Positions 22,782 to 32,230 of a stretch of DNA of 64,000 bases are shown in pieces. The notes under the pieces were generated by a model. That model saw only the letters and a program-made list of their open reading frames with translations, did not search any database and had not been told where the DNA came from. Source of the DNA: Hemerocallis citrina (lineage: Eukaryota > Streptophyta > Magnoliopsida > Asparagales > Asphodelaceae); the NCBI GenBank assembly GCA_017893485.1, contig JACEHZ010000589.1:850501-914500 (forward strand), given 5' to 3'. Position 1 is the stretch's first letter. Each line of letters opens with the position of its first letter. The position numbers and the translations under genes were made by a program.

Positions 22782-23865
22782 ATGACAGGCCACAGTATTT
22801 TGAAGATCAAGCCGTTCGATGGAAAGATTAATTTCAATCTTTGGAAGACTGACATGTATGATGTTCATGTTCAAGAACGGTTGCAGTTAGCCATTAAGAA
22901 GAAAGAAAAGCCAAATCATATGAAGGATGACAATTGGGAAGATATTCGTGAAAGATTCATAAGTCTGATCCGACTATCCTTGGCGGACGTGGTCAAGTGC
23001 AGATTTCTTGAAGAAACTGATGCGGCGAGTTTGTGGGAAAAACTCATAGCTGACTACTCTATTTTGTCGTTATTAGATCGAATGCATTGGAAGAGGAAGT
23101 TGTTCTGTTTATCTATGAAGGAAGGTACCGATCTCCAAGACCATATTACAGAGTTCAATAAGGTATCATCTGAACTTAAGTCGATCAACGCAGATGTGTG
23201 TGAGGAAGATAAAGCTTTCAACCTGATATATTCACAGCCGGATTTGTACGAGCCTTTGATCACTACCATGCCACACGGTAGATCTTCCAAGGAGAGTATA
23301 TCGGTAAATGATGTAATTAAAGTATTGAAGGAAAATCAACTTAGGAAGGAGACTCAGAAATCATCATCTATTCCTACAAGTTGTCTAGCAGTGGATGGTC
23401 CTTCAGGAGGAAGACACAGTGCTTTGCAAAAGGATTCGATCAGTTGCTGATATTGCAAGAGGCCAAGGCATATCAAGAAAGACTGTTGGAAAATGCAGAA
23501 TCAGGAGAGCGCAAAGAATGGGAATTCAGCTATTAATGTGGTTAGTGCCTTTGATTCAGGCAATTTGTGTCTTCTTATTTCAAATTCTTTAGAAGTGGAT
23601 TCTAGTTGGTTTCTTGACTCAGGGAGTTCTTCTCATATTTGCTCCGAGAGGGAGTTGTTTTTTACTTATAAGTTGACTACAGGGCGTTGTGTGACAATGG
23701 GAACTGGAGAGATTTGTGAAGTAGTGGGTGAGGGGACAGTTAAGTTGAAGATGCCAGGTCTAAATTTGTTCACTTTAAGGGATGTTTTGCATGTTCCTCT
23801 GTTGAAACGGAATCTGATTTCCTTGGGAACTCTTGATGCACGGGACTGTAGGTACACAGCTTGAG
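22782..23865 (+). pseudogene. Copia-2 gag and protease, broken
   Basis: Gag starts at ATG 22782 (MTGHSILKIKPFDG) and shows the Copia capsid pattern FDGKINFNLWKTDM, ASLWEKL and LDRMHWKRKLFCLSMKEG. The reading frame stops at 23448 within the zinc knuckle, whose remains (YCKRPRHIKKDCWKM, Cys-x2-Cys with the His/Cys pair) continue in another frame from about 23445. Protease is seen as SSWFLDSGSSSHICSE (about 23603-23650) followed by the GAG-pre-integrase start (VLHVPLLKRNLISLG). The next frame stop is at 23862. The absence of everything after GAG-pre-integrase marks a large deletion. Confidence 0.85.
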
Positions 23866-24294
23866 GTGGAGTTCTGTCTGTTTTTCAAGGTCGACGTGAA
23901 GTGATTAGAAGTATGAGAGTGGTTGGGCCAAGCCAACACAATCTCTTCAAGCTTTGGGGAATTCGAAAATCCTGCGCAGGGGTTGTTAGTTCTTTTTCCA
24001 TTATTCCCACAAGCTCAGCTAGTTTGCCGCAACTAGAATCATCGAGACGAGACCACAACGTTCGAATATCGTTGAGAGGTGGAGAAAGCCTAAGGGTAGG
24101 TGGAGTTCGTGCGGAGTTTGGCAACTTCGTGAGTACATCTACGGAGGTGTATCCTTGAAGGGGTATACTGGATTCGGTGAGATTAGGTAGAGATCATTTC
24201 AATTAGAAAAAGAAGCTATTGTTCTAAGTTATCTTTGCAAGTGGAATTCATTGAAGTTTGGAGATGAGTAACACATCATGTGATAGCACTCGTA
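23866..24294 (+). other. Copia-2 residue after the deletion
   Basis: A short GAG-pre-integrase remnant (VFQGRREVIRSMRVVG, then HNLFKLWG) reaches about 23965. The rest, up to the 3' LTR, is not recognisable as pol apart from possible 3'-untranslated sequence near 24050-24290 containing TGGAGATGAGTAACACATCA. Confidence 0.55.
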
Positions 24295-25046
24295 TGCAAT
24301 CCTAGGATTGTGTCTTATATACTCGTTGTTCATATTAGAAGAATGTAAGATGAAGCACGGAAGTCGAAGCGTCGTAGTAAGTAGAAGGGAAAACAGCAGC
24401 AGCAAGGTGCAGGTATAGTTGCGGTCGACTATCCTATGTTGCGGTCGACCGCACCCCCCGATCGCGCTCCCCCAACCACGCGAAGTACAGGGAATGTCAG
24501 AGAGTGGTACGGTCGACCGGTCTTGTTGGACGGTCTACCGATCGCGGCGCTGTGTTCGTTTTAGGCCCCGATTTGTTAGGTCGTTTCAGCCCAATCTTCA
24601 ACTCCAAGTTAAATCGTGCGGCTCCTATTCAGTACTTCTTTTCAGGTTATATCGGACGACTGAGAATCAAGATTATACCTAGGTTTCTCTCTATTCTTCT
24701 ATATATATTATAAACTCCTCCAATATGAGAAGGAGTACTTCATAGATTATTTTCTCCACTGCAAAGAAAGGCTCGAGAGAGAGAGATAGTTCTTGGTGGG
24801 TGAGTTTAATTCCTTGTATTGAGTAAATTAATAACTCATTGTAATCTCTTCTAGTTGAATATCAGATCTCCATATATTTCCCCCGGATTAAGCAAAAGCT
24901 AACCGGGATAAGTCATCGGTGTGTTTGTGTTAGTTTGGTGGATCTACTTGCTTGCTCAATTTATTCATCTCGTCTACTTCGACTTCCTCATTGTTCTATT
25001 AGTTCCGCTGCGATAACAGGCGTTGGTTGATGCCCCAATCCCAACA
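24295..25046 (+). repeat. Copia-2 3' LTR
   Basis: It matches 21995-22740 at most positions and ends ATCCCAACA next to CTCGA. Its first bases read TGCAATCCTAGG instead of TGTTAGG, so the left edge is uncertain by a few bases. Paired GTCGAC motifs lie at 24421/24441 and 24509/24530. Confidence 0.88.
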
Positions 25047-25400
25047 CTCGAGCCACCCCCTAGCTTTTACAGCAAGCTTGGGAGTTCGACGCTCGGCAGG
25101 GATTCCGAGCCACACCCTAACTTTTACAACAAGCTTAGGGGCTCGCCGCTCGGCAGCAATTCCGAGCAACCCCATAGCTTTTACATCAAGCGTGGAGCTC
25201 GACGCTTGGCAGTGATTCCGAGCTGCCCCCAAACTTTCTCAAACTGGGGGGGGGGGGGGGTCGACGCTCAGCAGTGACCTCGAGCCACCCCATAGCTTTC
25301 ACTACAAGCTTCGGGGCTCGACGCTTGGCAGTAAGCCTCGGCATCCGAGCGCATGGGGGCTCGACGCTCGGCCTTCGAAGCACCGTTCATAAACTTCGAG
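25047..25400 (+). repeat. Array B of Gypsy-1, right part
   Basis: About five to six more units resume straight after Copia-2 (for example near 25085, 25142, 25198, 25260, 25318). The GGCTCG-N17-CGAGCC spacing is kept. A run of 14 G at about 25246-25259 interrupts one unit. Confidence 0.88.
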
Positions 25401-25634
25401 CCAAATTCCTGGCCCCCATAGGCTCGGTTCGACGATCGACGTTCGACTCCCAACCATCAGTCCCCGACCCTCAATGCCTCTTCCTTCAGAGGATCTCCTT
25501 CGTCCTACCCCACTTACCACTCCAAGAAGCTACGAGTCATACTCTCCAGACATACCGTTCCACTTTTCCGACAGGGACAGACTACTCTTACATATATAGC
25601 TGGCTTACGCTGCCCTCCAAGAGTAGGGGGGTCC
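25401..25634 (+). other. Gypsy-1 sequence between array B and 3' LTR, with polypurine tract
   Basis: It ends in AAGAGTAGGGGGGTCC (25619-25634), which fits a polypurine tract beside the 3' LTR. No gene is seen. Confidence 0.7.
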
Positions 25635-26112
25635 TGATATGGGATAAGTGATGTGGCCCCATCTGGACCACCGGATCACCTTAGACTTCACTCCCCTGTG
25701 ATCATCAAGTCAAACGAGTCAAACGAGCTTCAGCCCATTCAGGCCCACAGGAGAACGGGTCTGACCCGATCCGTTAGGGTCTCAGACCCGTTTACCCCTG
25801 CCTACAAATACCAGACCCCCTTCTCATTTTTAGAGGTAATAAACTTTTCCCCACCTGAACCTTAGCTACTCTTGCTTTCTCAGCGACTGACTAGATCGTC
25901 GGAGTGCCTGTCGCCGGGACTTCTTCCAGTGTTTTTAGGCAGTGTACAGGTATAAGAGTCCGAGCCGAGCTCCCGGCCTCTGCCTCTCTCCTGCTACCCC
26001 CGAGCCGGCCCTACGGCCTAGGATCGAACCAGCGCCAGTACCACATCTTCCGCTATACAAATTACATGAACTCACACTTGTTGCCCCCACACCCCAAAAA
26101 CAAACAACATCA
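25635..26112 (+). repeat. Gypsy-1 3' LTR
   Basis: It starts TGATATGGGA and ends AACAACATCA, matching the 5' LTR. Its TATA box is changed to TACAAATA. TAAGC follows at 26113. Confidence 0.92.
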
Positions 26113-27323
26113 TAAGCCTTTTTTTTTAGAGTAACGCTTGAAATTCATCATTTTCTCTTTTTTGGAAATGCTTGAAATTCATCTAATGAACCTTAAATAC
26201 ACACGGACCTAGTTCAAGAACATAATCTTCCTACCATAGATGGTCACATAAAAAAAAGTGATTATTTGCAAGAAATAAAAAGAATCTCAAATGTTTGAGG
26301 TTGTATTTTTCCTTAAACTTGACCCACCTCGCATAAAAAAGAAAAATAAAACTTTGAGAAGGCTGGAAATCCATTTAATGATTATTTAGGCACGATTTTT
26401 TTCCCCCGGCACTTGAGAAATTGGAACCTGTTTGGAAATATGAAGTTTGATAGTATATAGCATGTGTAATTTGTATGTGATACAAACTATATATCAGAAA
26501 GAATTTTTTTTTTTATGCAGATCTGTTCGTAAAATGAATGGTTGATTTACCAAATCTTAATTTATATGAATATTAGAAATGAAAAGTTACATTTATATTG
26601 CAAAAGCTTTAAGCAATTAAATATTTTTACCATCGTGTTAGAAGGAGAAAGTAAGAAAATTATGGATGTTAAATTATGGATCATTAAACACATCCAATAA
26701 AGAAAAGTCGACCCACACCATAATTTAGCTCGATACCGGTCTCCTTGGATGTTGGATATATAGGTATATTCTCTATATAAATAATAATATGTATAATATT
26801 ATTCTATAGGTAACACATGTGTTACATAGACAAATTGTATAGACATCGAACCGCAGGTTGAGTGAGTTTATAACCTAGTATCCAAATTAGTATTCGTACA
26901 TAAATACTGGCTAGTGATCATGGACGAAGCTAGAATATTTTTGTTTGGAGGGGGGGCTATGGGTAAAATAGATCTATATAAAGGATTTTATATAAATTTT
27001 GGGGTTGGAAAAAAAGGTAAATTTTAAAAGGTATAGGGTTTTGAGAAGAATAAACCTCAACAGTTTGGGATGAAAATTTTGTCGCCGTTTTGTTATTATT
27101 GACAATATCAAAACTTTGACAGAATTTTCAATAATTAATAACAACACTATCTTCTTCTTGCCTCTTGGCTTGACCATTGCAAACTCAAGCATGGAGGCGA
27201 AGGATTGAGGAACGATATGAGAGAGGATAAAAGAATCATAAAAACACTAAAATTTGTTCTGTAAATATTAGAACAATCAGTAATATCTTGAGAAATATTT
27301 GTTCAATGAGGGAGGAATAACTG
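26113..27323. other. AT-rich DNA between Gypsy-1 and the hAT element
   Basis: No frame worth naming. At about 26918-26960 GATCATGGACGAAGCTAGA.. followed by a G-run resembles the 'GGCGGAGCCAGGATTT' ends of small plant transposons, but I found no partner end. Confidence 0.5.
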
Positions 27324-27331
27324 ATGCAACA

Positions 27332-27559
27332 GTTAAAAAAAGGGTGGCAGATGGGTCGACCGGGCCGGGCCGGGCCCAACCCGTGCGGGTTGGCAAGCTT
27401 GGGAATGTGGGCCGGGCCGGGTTGGGGTGTTATACGGGCCGGGCCGGGCCGGGTCAGATTATTAATTGGGTGGCCCGCCCAACCCGTGAACCCATTAGGG
27501 CTCAACCCGGGTTGGGCCGGGTCGACCCGCGGGTTGGCCCGTATAATAATATATATAAT

Positions 27560-27560
<1 letters not shown>
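27332..27560. repeat. Left subterminal repeats of the hAT element
   Basis: GC-rich sequence with GGGCCGGGCC, GGGTTGGGC and GGGTCGACCC motifs repeated in both orientations. In hAT elements the transposase binds such subterminal motifs. A run of about 43 T (27562-27604) ends the block. Confidence 0.7.
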
Positions 27561-27604
<44 letters not shown>

Positions 27605-27607
<3 letters not shown>

Positions 27608-28344
27608 TAAATTGAAGTAATACTAAGTAATACTACATTACTACTAATAATAATACTAAGTGAGTAATACTACATTACTAAGTAATACTACATTACTACT
27701 AATGGCTAATAATAATACTACAATTCTTAAAAATTATAATACTAAGTAAGTAAGTAAGTAATAGTGTAATACTGAGTAAGTAATACTTAGTAAGTAAGTA
27801 ATACTAAGTAAGTAAGTACAATTCAATTTTAAAGTAATACTAAGTAAGTAAGTAAGTAAGTAATACTAAGTAAGTAATTTTTTTTGGTAGTTTAAAATTG
27901 TAATACTAAGTAAGTAATACTACATTACTAGTTTACTACTAATAAGTAATAATACTACAATTCTTCAAATATCCCCAAATGATGTTTAATTATAATACTA
28001 AGTATGTAATTCACTAAATTTTGTAATAATACTAATAAGTAATAATACTACAATTCTTCAAATTGAATCAAATATCCCCAAATAATGTTTAATTATAATA
28101 CTAAGTAAGTAATAATACTAATAAACAAAAAAAATCGTGATAATAATAATAATAAGATTGAAAGAGTGAAATTGACAACAAATTTTGAAATTTTATTCAT
28201 ACGAATTTAAGTGATACAATTTGAAAAATTTATAACGAAATGAAATGAAGAATTCAATTCACAAATAAGTTTTATACAATAACATATTTCTTATGTACAA
28301 TTTTAATTGACTACAATTTTTCTAATTTAACATGAGATGAAAAG
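27605..28344. repeat. AT-rich TAAGTAATAC array downstream of the transposase gene
   Basis: Irregular runs of TACTAAGTAAG, AATAATACTAC and CTACATTACTA fill about 540 bases, then non-repetitive AT-rich sequence up to the stop codon. It lies in the 3' part of the transposase transcript unit. No gene is seen. Confidence 0.75.
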
Positions 28345-30477
28345 CTATTGTTGTTGTTGTTGTTCTTCTTCGGGCGAGTTGCTCCCACTTGTAGAACTTG
28401 ATAGTGCTTTCCCTTGCGTCCTATCTTCAGCCTTCAGCCAGTCTTCTGTGCAAACGAGCATCTCCAACGACTCCGGCTTCAACCGGTTTCTGTAATCAGA
28501 TAGAACCCTGCCACTTGTAGAAAATGCACTCTCAGAAGCAACTGTAGAGACAGGAGGAGTTAGCAAATCTTTAGCCATAATAGACAGAATACTAAAAGTG
28601 TGTTCATGTTCTTTCCACCATTGTAAAATATCTAGTGGGGAAAGAGTAGGCTCAGTATCCTGTTGGTTATACCAATTTAATTCATTTGGTTGATTAGTCC
28701 TAGGTTTTTTAGACTGAATTTGTTCAAGTAGACTAAATGTTCTATCACCAATTTTACTTTTACCTTTAGAACTACCAGAAGAAGAACTAACTACAGAAGT
28801 TGTACTACTAGAAGCAAAACGTCTATCATAATAATCATACAAGTTATTTAATGTAGATTCAAACTGAACTAAAAAAGTAGCGCAATCAATTGTTAATTCT
28901 ACATTGTTATCTAAACATGCAAAAAACATTTCCATCAAATTCTTCGTACATTCTAATTTGATACGAGGATCCATAACAGTAGCAACACAAATCAACATAG
29001 GAGGAGGAAAATAATATTTCAAAAATTTTTGAAATGCAGGTATTACAATGTCACTAATATAGGGATCATTTAACATTTCGTTAAATATTTGCATTATGCT
29101 AACTAATTCAATAAAAATGCTACTAGAAGTAGATTCATATGTTTTTGAAAACTTTAAAGTTGCGGTTTTAAAAGGTTCTAAAAATTTCAACAAAGCTTCG
29201 GCAAAATACCAATCGGATGGAGTCATTTCAAAATTGTGCATATTTTTTGCGATACAAAAATCATTTACAACTTCTTTATAATCGGTGACAACATTTAGTA
29301 AATCAAAAGTAGAATTCCATCGGTGTCTAACATCCTTTGGAAATTTTCTAAAAGGAACATTTCTAACCCAACACCAAGCTTTCCATTCTTGTAAAATGCT
29401 TGGACTTAATGCAATGAAATGTACACAATTTCTAATTTTATGTATATATGGATCAGCTATTTTTAATGCATCTTGAACACATAAATTTATAATATGACAT
29501 GCACATCTAACATGAAAAATATTGTCAGATAGAGGGTTTAATACAGCTTTTAAAGTAGTAATTGCTACATTGTTGTTAGATACATTATCAAAACTAATAG
29601 CCATAATTTTATCGCGAATATGAAAAACATCACAAATTTCTATAATACGGTTTGCTATTTCAGCGCCACTATGGGGATACGGCAACGACGCAAGTGATAT
29701 GATTCTTTTTTGAAGAATCCAATCATTGTCGATCCAATGACAGGTTATTCCCATCGTTGGAATATTGTTGACACCCGTCCAACAATCCGAAGTTAAACTA
29801 ACCCTACAAGTTAAACTCCATAAAATTGCAATCAACGCGTCCTTCATTTCAACATACATTTTAAAACAATCCGATTTGCAAGTATTTCTCGGAATTCTTC
29901 TAAAATGAGGGTTTAAGGCCGTTTGATTAAAATTTTCCAAGTTTCTACTCTCGGGATAGGAAAATGGCAACTCTTCCTTAATGACTAATCGGGCCATTTC
30001 CCGACGAACGATTTCGGGATCATAAGGGTGGCTATCTACTTGACCGGTCCTAGGGTTAATTTTTTGTTGGCCTTGTATTTGATCAAGAAGTTCTTTGTGA
30101 TTGTGTTGTATGTGTCTACTAAGTGTACCGGTTCCGTCACCCCTCTTGAATTTGTATTGTTTACCACATGATTTACACATTTTCACACCTACACCCAGAA
30201 TATGTTCGTCCGGGATATACTCATAAAACTTGTGCCAATCACTAGTTTCTCCTCTACTTTTTCTACTACTACGGGGTTGTGTGGTTTCGGGTTGTTGTTG
30301 TTGTTGTTGTTGTTCTATTTGAATGCCACCTACAACATCCATGTCGTGTGTACCCCATTGTTCCATAGTAGGATCAATGTAATCTTGGGCGGGCTCACTA
30401 ATTGGGACAATTGGTGGCCTACGTGAAGAGGAGGAGGAATCTTGTCCGCTACGACCGCTACCGCGTGATCTAGACAT
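28345..30477 (-). CDS. hAT transposase (BED zinc finger, hAT C-terminal domain)
   Basis: A 710-residue frame without interruption, starting MSRSRGSGRSGQ. A BED-type zinc finger lies at about residues 85-135 (CKSCGKQYKFKRGDGTG with HIQHNH: Cys-x2-Cys and His-x3/4-His). The core holds LTSDCWTGVNN and CHWIDNDWILQKR, then ISFDNVSNNNV, HVRCACHIINL and RHRWNSTFDLL, the order typical of plant RICESLEEPER/Ac-type transposases. The dimerisation domain is near residues 610-690 (DILQWWKEHEH, PVSTVASESAFSTSGRVLSDYRNRL, LVCTEDWL). Poly-Gln tracts lie near residue 55 and at the C-terminus. It would bind the element's ends and cut and rejoin DNA in the nucleus. An alternative is a domesticated transposase gene, but the terminal repeats and target duplication argue for a mobile element. 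Confidence 0.93.
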   Translation of the reverse strand: MSRSRGSGRSGQDSSSSSRRPPIVPISEPAQDYIDPTMEQWGTHDMDVVGGIQIEQQQQQQQPETTQPRSSRKSRGETSDWHKFYEYIPDEHILGVGVKMCKSCGKQYKFKRGDGTGTLSRHIQHNHKELLDQIQGQQKINPRTGQVDSHPYDPEIVRREMARLVIKEELPFSYPESRNLENFNQTALNPHFRRIPRNTCKSDCFKMYVEMKDALIAILWSLTCRVSLTSDCWTGVNNIPTMGITCHWIDNDWILQKRIISLASLPYPHSGAEIANRIIEICDVFHIRDKIMAISFDNVSNNNVAITTLKAVLNPLSDNIFHVRCACHIINLCVQDALKIADPYIHKIRNCVHFIALSPSILQEWKAWCWVRNVPFRKFPKDVRHRWNSTFDLLNVVTDYKEVVNDFCIAKNMHNFEMTPSDWYFAEALLKFLEPFKTATLKFSKTYESTSSSIFIELVSIMQIFNEMLNDPYISDIVIPAFQKFLKYYFPPPMLICVATVMDPRIKLECTKNLMEMFFACLDNNVELTIDCATFLVQFESTLNNLYDYYDRRFASSSTTSVVSSSSGSSKGKSKIGDRTFSLLEQIQSKKPRTNQPNELNWYNQQDTEPTLSPLDILQWWKEHEHTFSILSIMAKDLLTPPVSTVASESAFSTSGRVLSDYRNRLKPESLEMLVCTEDWLKAEDRTQGKALSSSTSGSNSPEEEQQQQQ

Positions 30478-31060
30478 AGTGTAGTAATGTGATATGTAAA
30501 TAAAATCTACAATGTAGAAGCGGTGAATTATACAAAAAATAACTAAAAAACAAGAGGGTTGAGATAGAGAAGTTCAAAAAACAAACAATAATATTAACTA
30601 CAACGAAAAAAAAAACAAGAGAGATAGAGATATTTTGATACCGTTCACCGTGGAATACGCGTATAAAAAAAAACCGTGAAAAATAGAATATAATAGAAAA
30701 GATGGAGGAGCGCGTTGCCGATTTCGCAATTGAAGAGTTGAAGTAGATTTGAGTCGATGGTTGAAGAGAGTTGAAGACGTTGAAGACGTTGAATTTTGTT
30801 CTCCGATACGACCGAAATTTGATCGTGTATACGCCTCCTTGTACACTTGTTTGATGATTACTACAATTGTTCAAATTTTTTTTTTTTGATGTATAATAGT
30901 AGAGAGAGTAAGAGAGAGAGGTGTGATTTTTTTGGAGATTTTTGGAGGCTATTTATAGGCTTAGAATTGGGTAAAAACAAAAAAAAATAATAAAAAAAAA
31001 GAACAACAGCAGCAAGCAACGGCTCCTAGCCGTTTGCTGCTGCTGCCGTGCCCAACGGGC
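30478..31060 (-). promoter_or_regulatory. Leader and promoter of the hAT transposase
   Basis: On the - strand TATAAATAG (30949-30957) precedes a CT-rich leader of about 470 bases. CTCTCTCTTAC repeats (plus-strand GAGA at about 30902-30920) sit near the expected start of transcription. A leader intron is possible but was not placed. Confidence 0.6.
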
Positions 31061-31384
31061 CCAAACCAACGGGAGGATCCAACGGCTAGAAAAATCCTAA
31101 CGGTACCAAACCCAACGGGCGACCCGCGGGTTGAATTCGCGGGTTCAATTCACGGGTCGGAGGTCGAAATTCGCGGGTCAACCCGCGGGTTGGCGGGTCC
31201 AATTCGCGGGTTGACCGGGTTCGTGGGCCGGGTTTCGCGAATCCAATTCGCATAAATAGCGACCCGGGTCGACCCGGTACTGTTCACCGGGTTCGACCCG
31301 AACCCGCGAAAGCTTTAACCGGGCCGGGTTCGTGGGCCGGGTCGCGGGTGGGTCGCCGGTTGACCTGGCCCAGTTGCCACCCCT
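31060..31384. repeat. Right subterminal repeats of the hAT element
   Basis: Dense GCGGGTTGACCCG-like motifs in both orientations (for example GACCCGCGGGTTGAATTCGC near 31117, CGGGTCAACCCGCGGG near 31173). They mirror the left subterminal block. Confidence 0.75.
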
Positions 31385-31415
31385 ATGCAACACTACATCT
31401 GTACCTATATACTCG

Positions 31416-31973
31416 TGATGCGTTTTGTCTTTGGGGGATGGCTGCACCAGGTGTGAGTTCTTCTCGATTTGTATTTTTGCGGAAGCTTCGGTACGGATGT
31501 TACGCCCGACCCTCAGCTGAGGGAACGGTTCGGGAGTAGGCAGGAGTGAGTTGGAGATCTGATGCTCTGCTTGGATCTGGAGGCTCGGATCCAGAAGTCT
31601 CGTGTACCTACACTTGGTCTAGAAACACTGGGGTTGGTCCCGGTAGTAGACCCTCCGACGATCTAGTCAGTCACTGAAGAGTAACAGTAACTAGGATTTT
31701 AGAGGGGAGATGTTGAATATTGATTACCTGTCAAGGTGGGAGAAGGTCTGGTATTTATAGAAAAAGCCAACTGGGTCTGGACCCGTTTGGGGCCGGGTCT
31801 GGACCCGGTTGCCCGTGGGCCTAAAGTGACGGAAGCCTAAGCGGTATAGGGCTGACGTGGCACGGGTCCTGGGTGGTTTAGGGCTGACGTGGCAGATCTG
31901 GATGATCCGGTGGTGAACGCCTTTTAAGGGGATCCTGTGGCCCAGGAGGGGCCACGTCATCTGACCCATATCA
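31416..31973 (-). repeat. Gypsy-2 3' LTR
   Basis: On the - strand it starts TGATATGGGTCAG and ends AACGCATCA. It matches 46549-47106 over the full 558 bases. TATAAATACC on the - strand (about 31751-31760) is its TATA box. Confidence 0.92.
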
Positions 31974-32230
31974 GGAGCCCCCCACTTTTGGAGGGCTGGG
32001 TGACCCAGCCGTGTAGGAGTGATTTTTTGCCTTTGTAAGAAGAGCGGAGTGGTGTGTGCGGCGAAGAACGGAACCCGTATCTTCCTAAAGAGGTCAGTGA
32101 CGTAGGATGAAGGGGATCCCCTCTTAGAATCACGAGGGGTGCTGGGTGCAGAAGAGTCGGAGTTCAGATTGCCGAGAGTCGAGGGTCGGGAGGCGAGCCC
32201 CCTCACTGGTTGGGGGATAATTTGGGGCTC
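31974..32230 (-). other. Gypsy-2 polypurine tract and unique spacer
   Basis: On the - strand AAAAGTGGGGGGCTCC (31974-31989) adjoins the LTR and fits a polypurine tract. The remaining bases to array B hold no recognisable gene. Confidence 0.75.

Larger units (their letters stand above)
21995..25046 (+). mobile_element. Copia-2: internally deleted Ty1/copia element in array B
   Basis: LTRs at 21995-22740 and about 24295-25046 flank a short interior, with perfect target duplications CTCGA at 21990-21994 and 25047-25051. The interior keeps the primer site, gag and protease but has no integrase, RT or RNase H, so it could only have moved with help from a complete relative. It splits array B of Gypsy-1, so it inserted after Gypsy-1 arrived. 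Confidence 0.93.
6521..26112 (+). mobile_element. Gypsy-1: Tat-like Ty3/gypsy retrotransposon with nested insertions
   Basis: LTRs of 498 bp (6521-7018) and 478 bp (25635-26112) flank the element, with near-identical 5-bp duplications TAAGT (6516-6520) and TAAGC (26113-26117). Internal order on the + strand: gag, protease, RT, RNase H, a second RNase H region, integrase. Then come repeat array A, antisense genes, array B and the 3' LTR. RNase H plus an extra archaeal-type RNase H, and long sequence with antisense frames after integrase, are known traits of the plant Tat lineage. Two insertions are nested: an LTR-like unit at 15957-20303 and Copia-2 at 21995-25046. Every protein gene is broken. 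Confidence 0.93.
27332..31384 (-). mobile_element. Autonomous-type hAT transposon (4.05 kb)
   Basis: Perfect 8-bp direct repeats ATGCAACA lie at 27324-27331 and 31385-31392. The ends share AGGGTGGCA (27340-27348) and, in reverse, TTGCCACCCCT (31374-31384). At the left, nine extra bases (GTTAAAAAA) separate the duplication from the visible inverted repeat. Subterminal zones of a few hundred bases on both sides are packed with GGGTTGACC, CGCGGGT and GGCCGGG motifs. The single gene inside encodes a transposase of 710 residues on the - strand without interruption. Such intact coding is exceptional in this window. Confidence 0.92.

Noticed and set aside
25246..25259. Run of G as a G-quadruplex or origin signal.
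   Set aside because: A single homopolymer within a repeat unit; slippage or a sequencing artefact is the simpler reading. The same applies to the C-run at about 40838-40850.
26918..26965. GATCATGGACGAAGCTAGA plus G-run as the end of another small transposon.
   Set aside because: Only one end could be seen, with no inverted partner and no target duplication.
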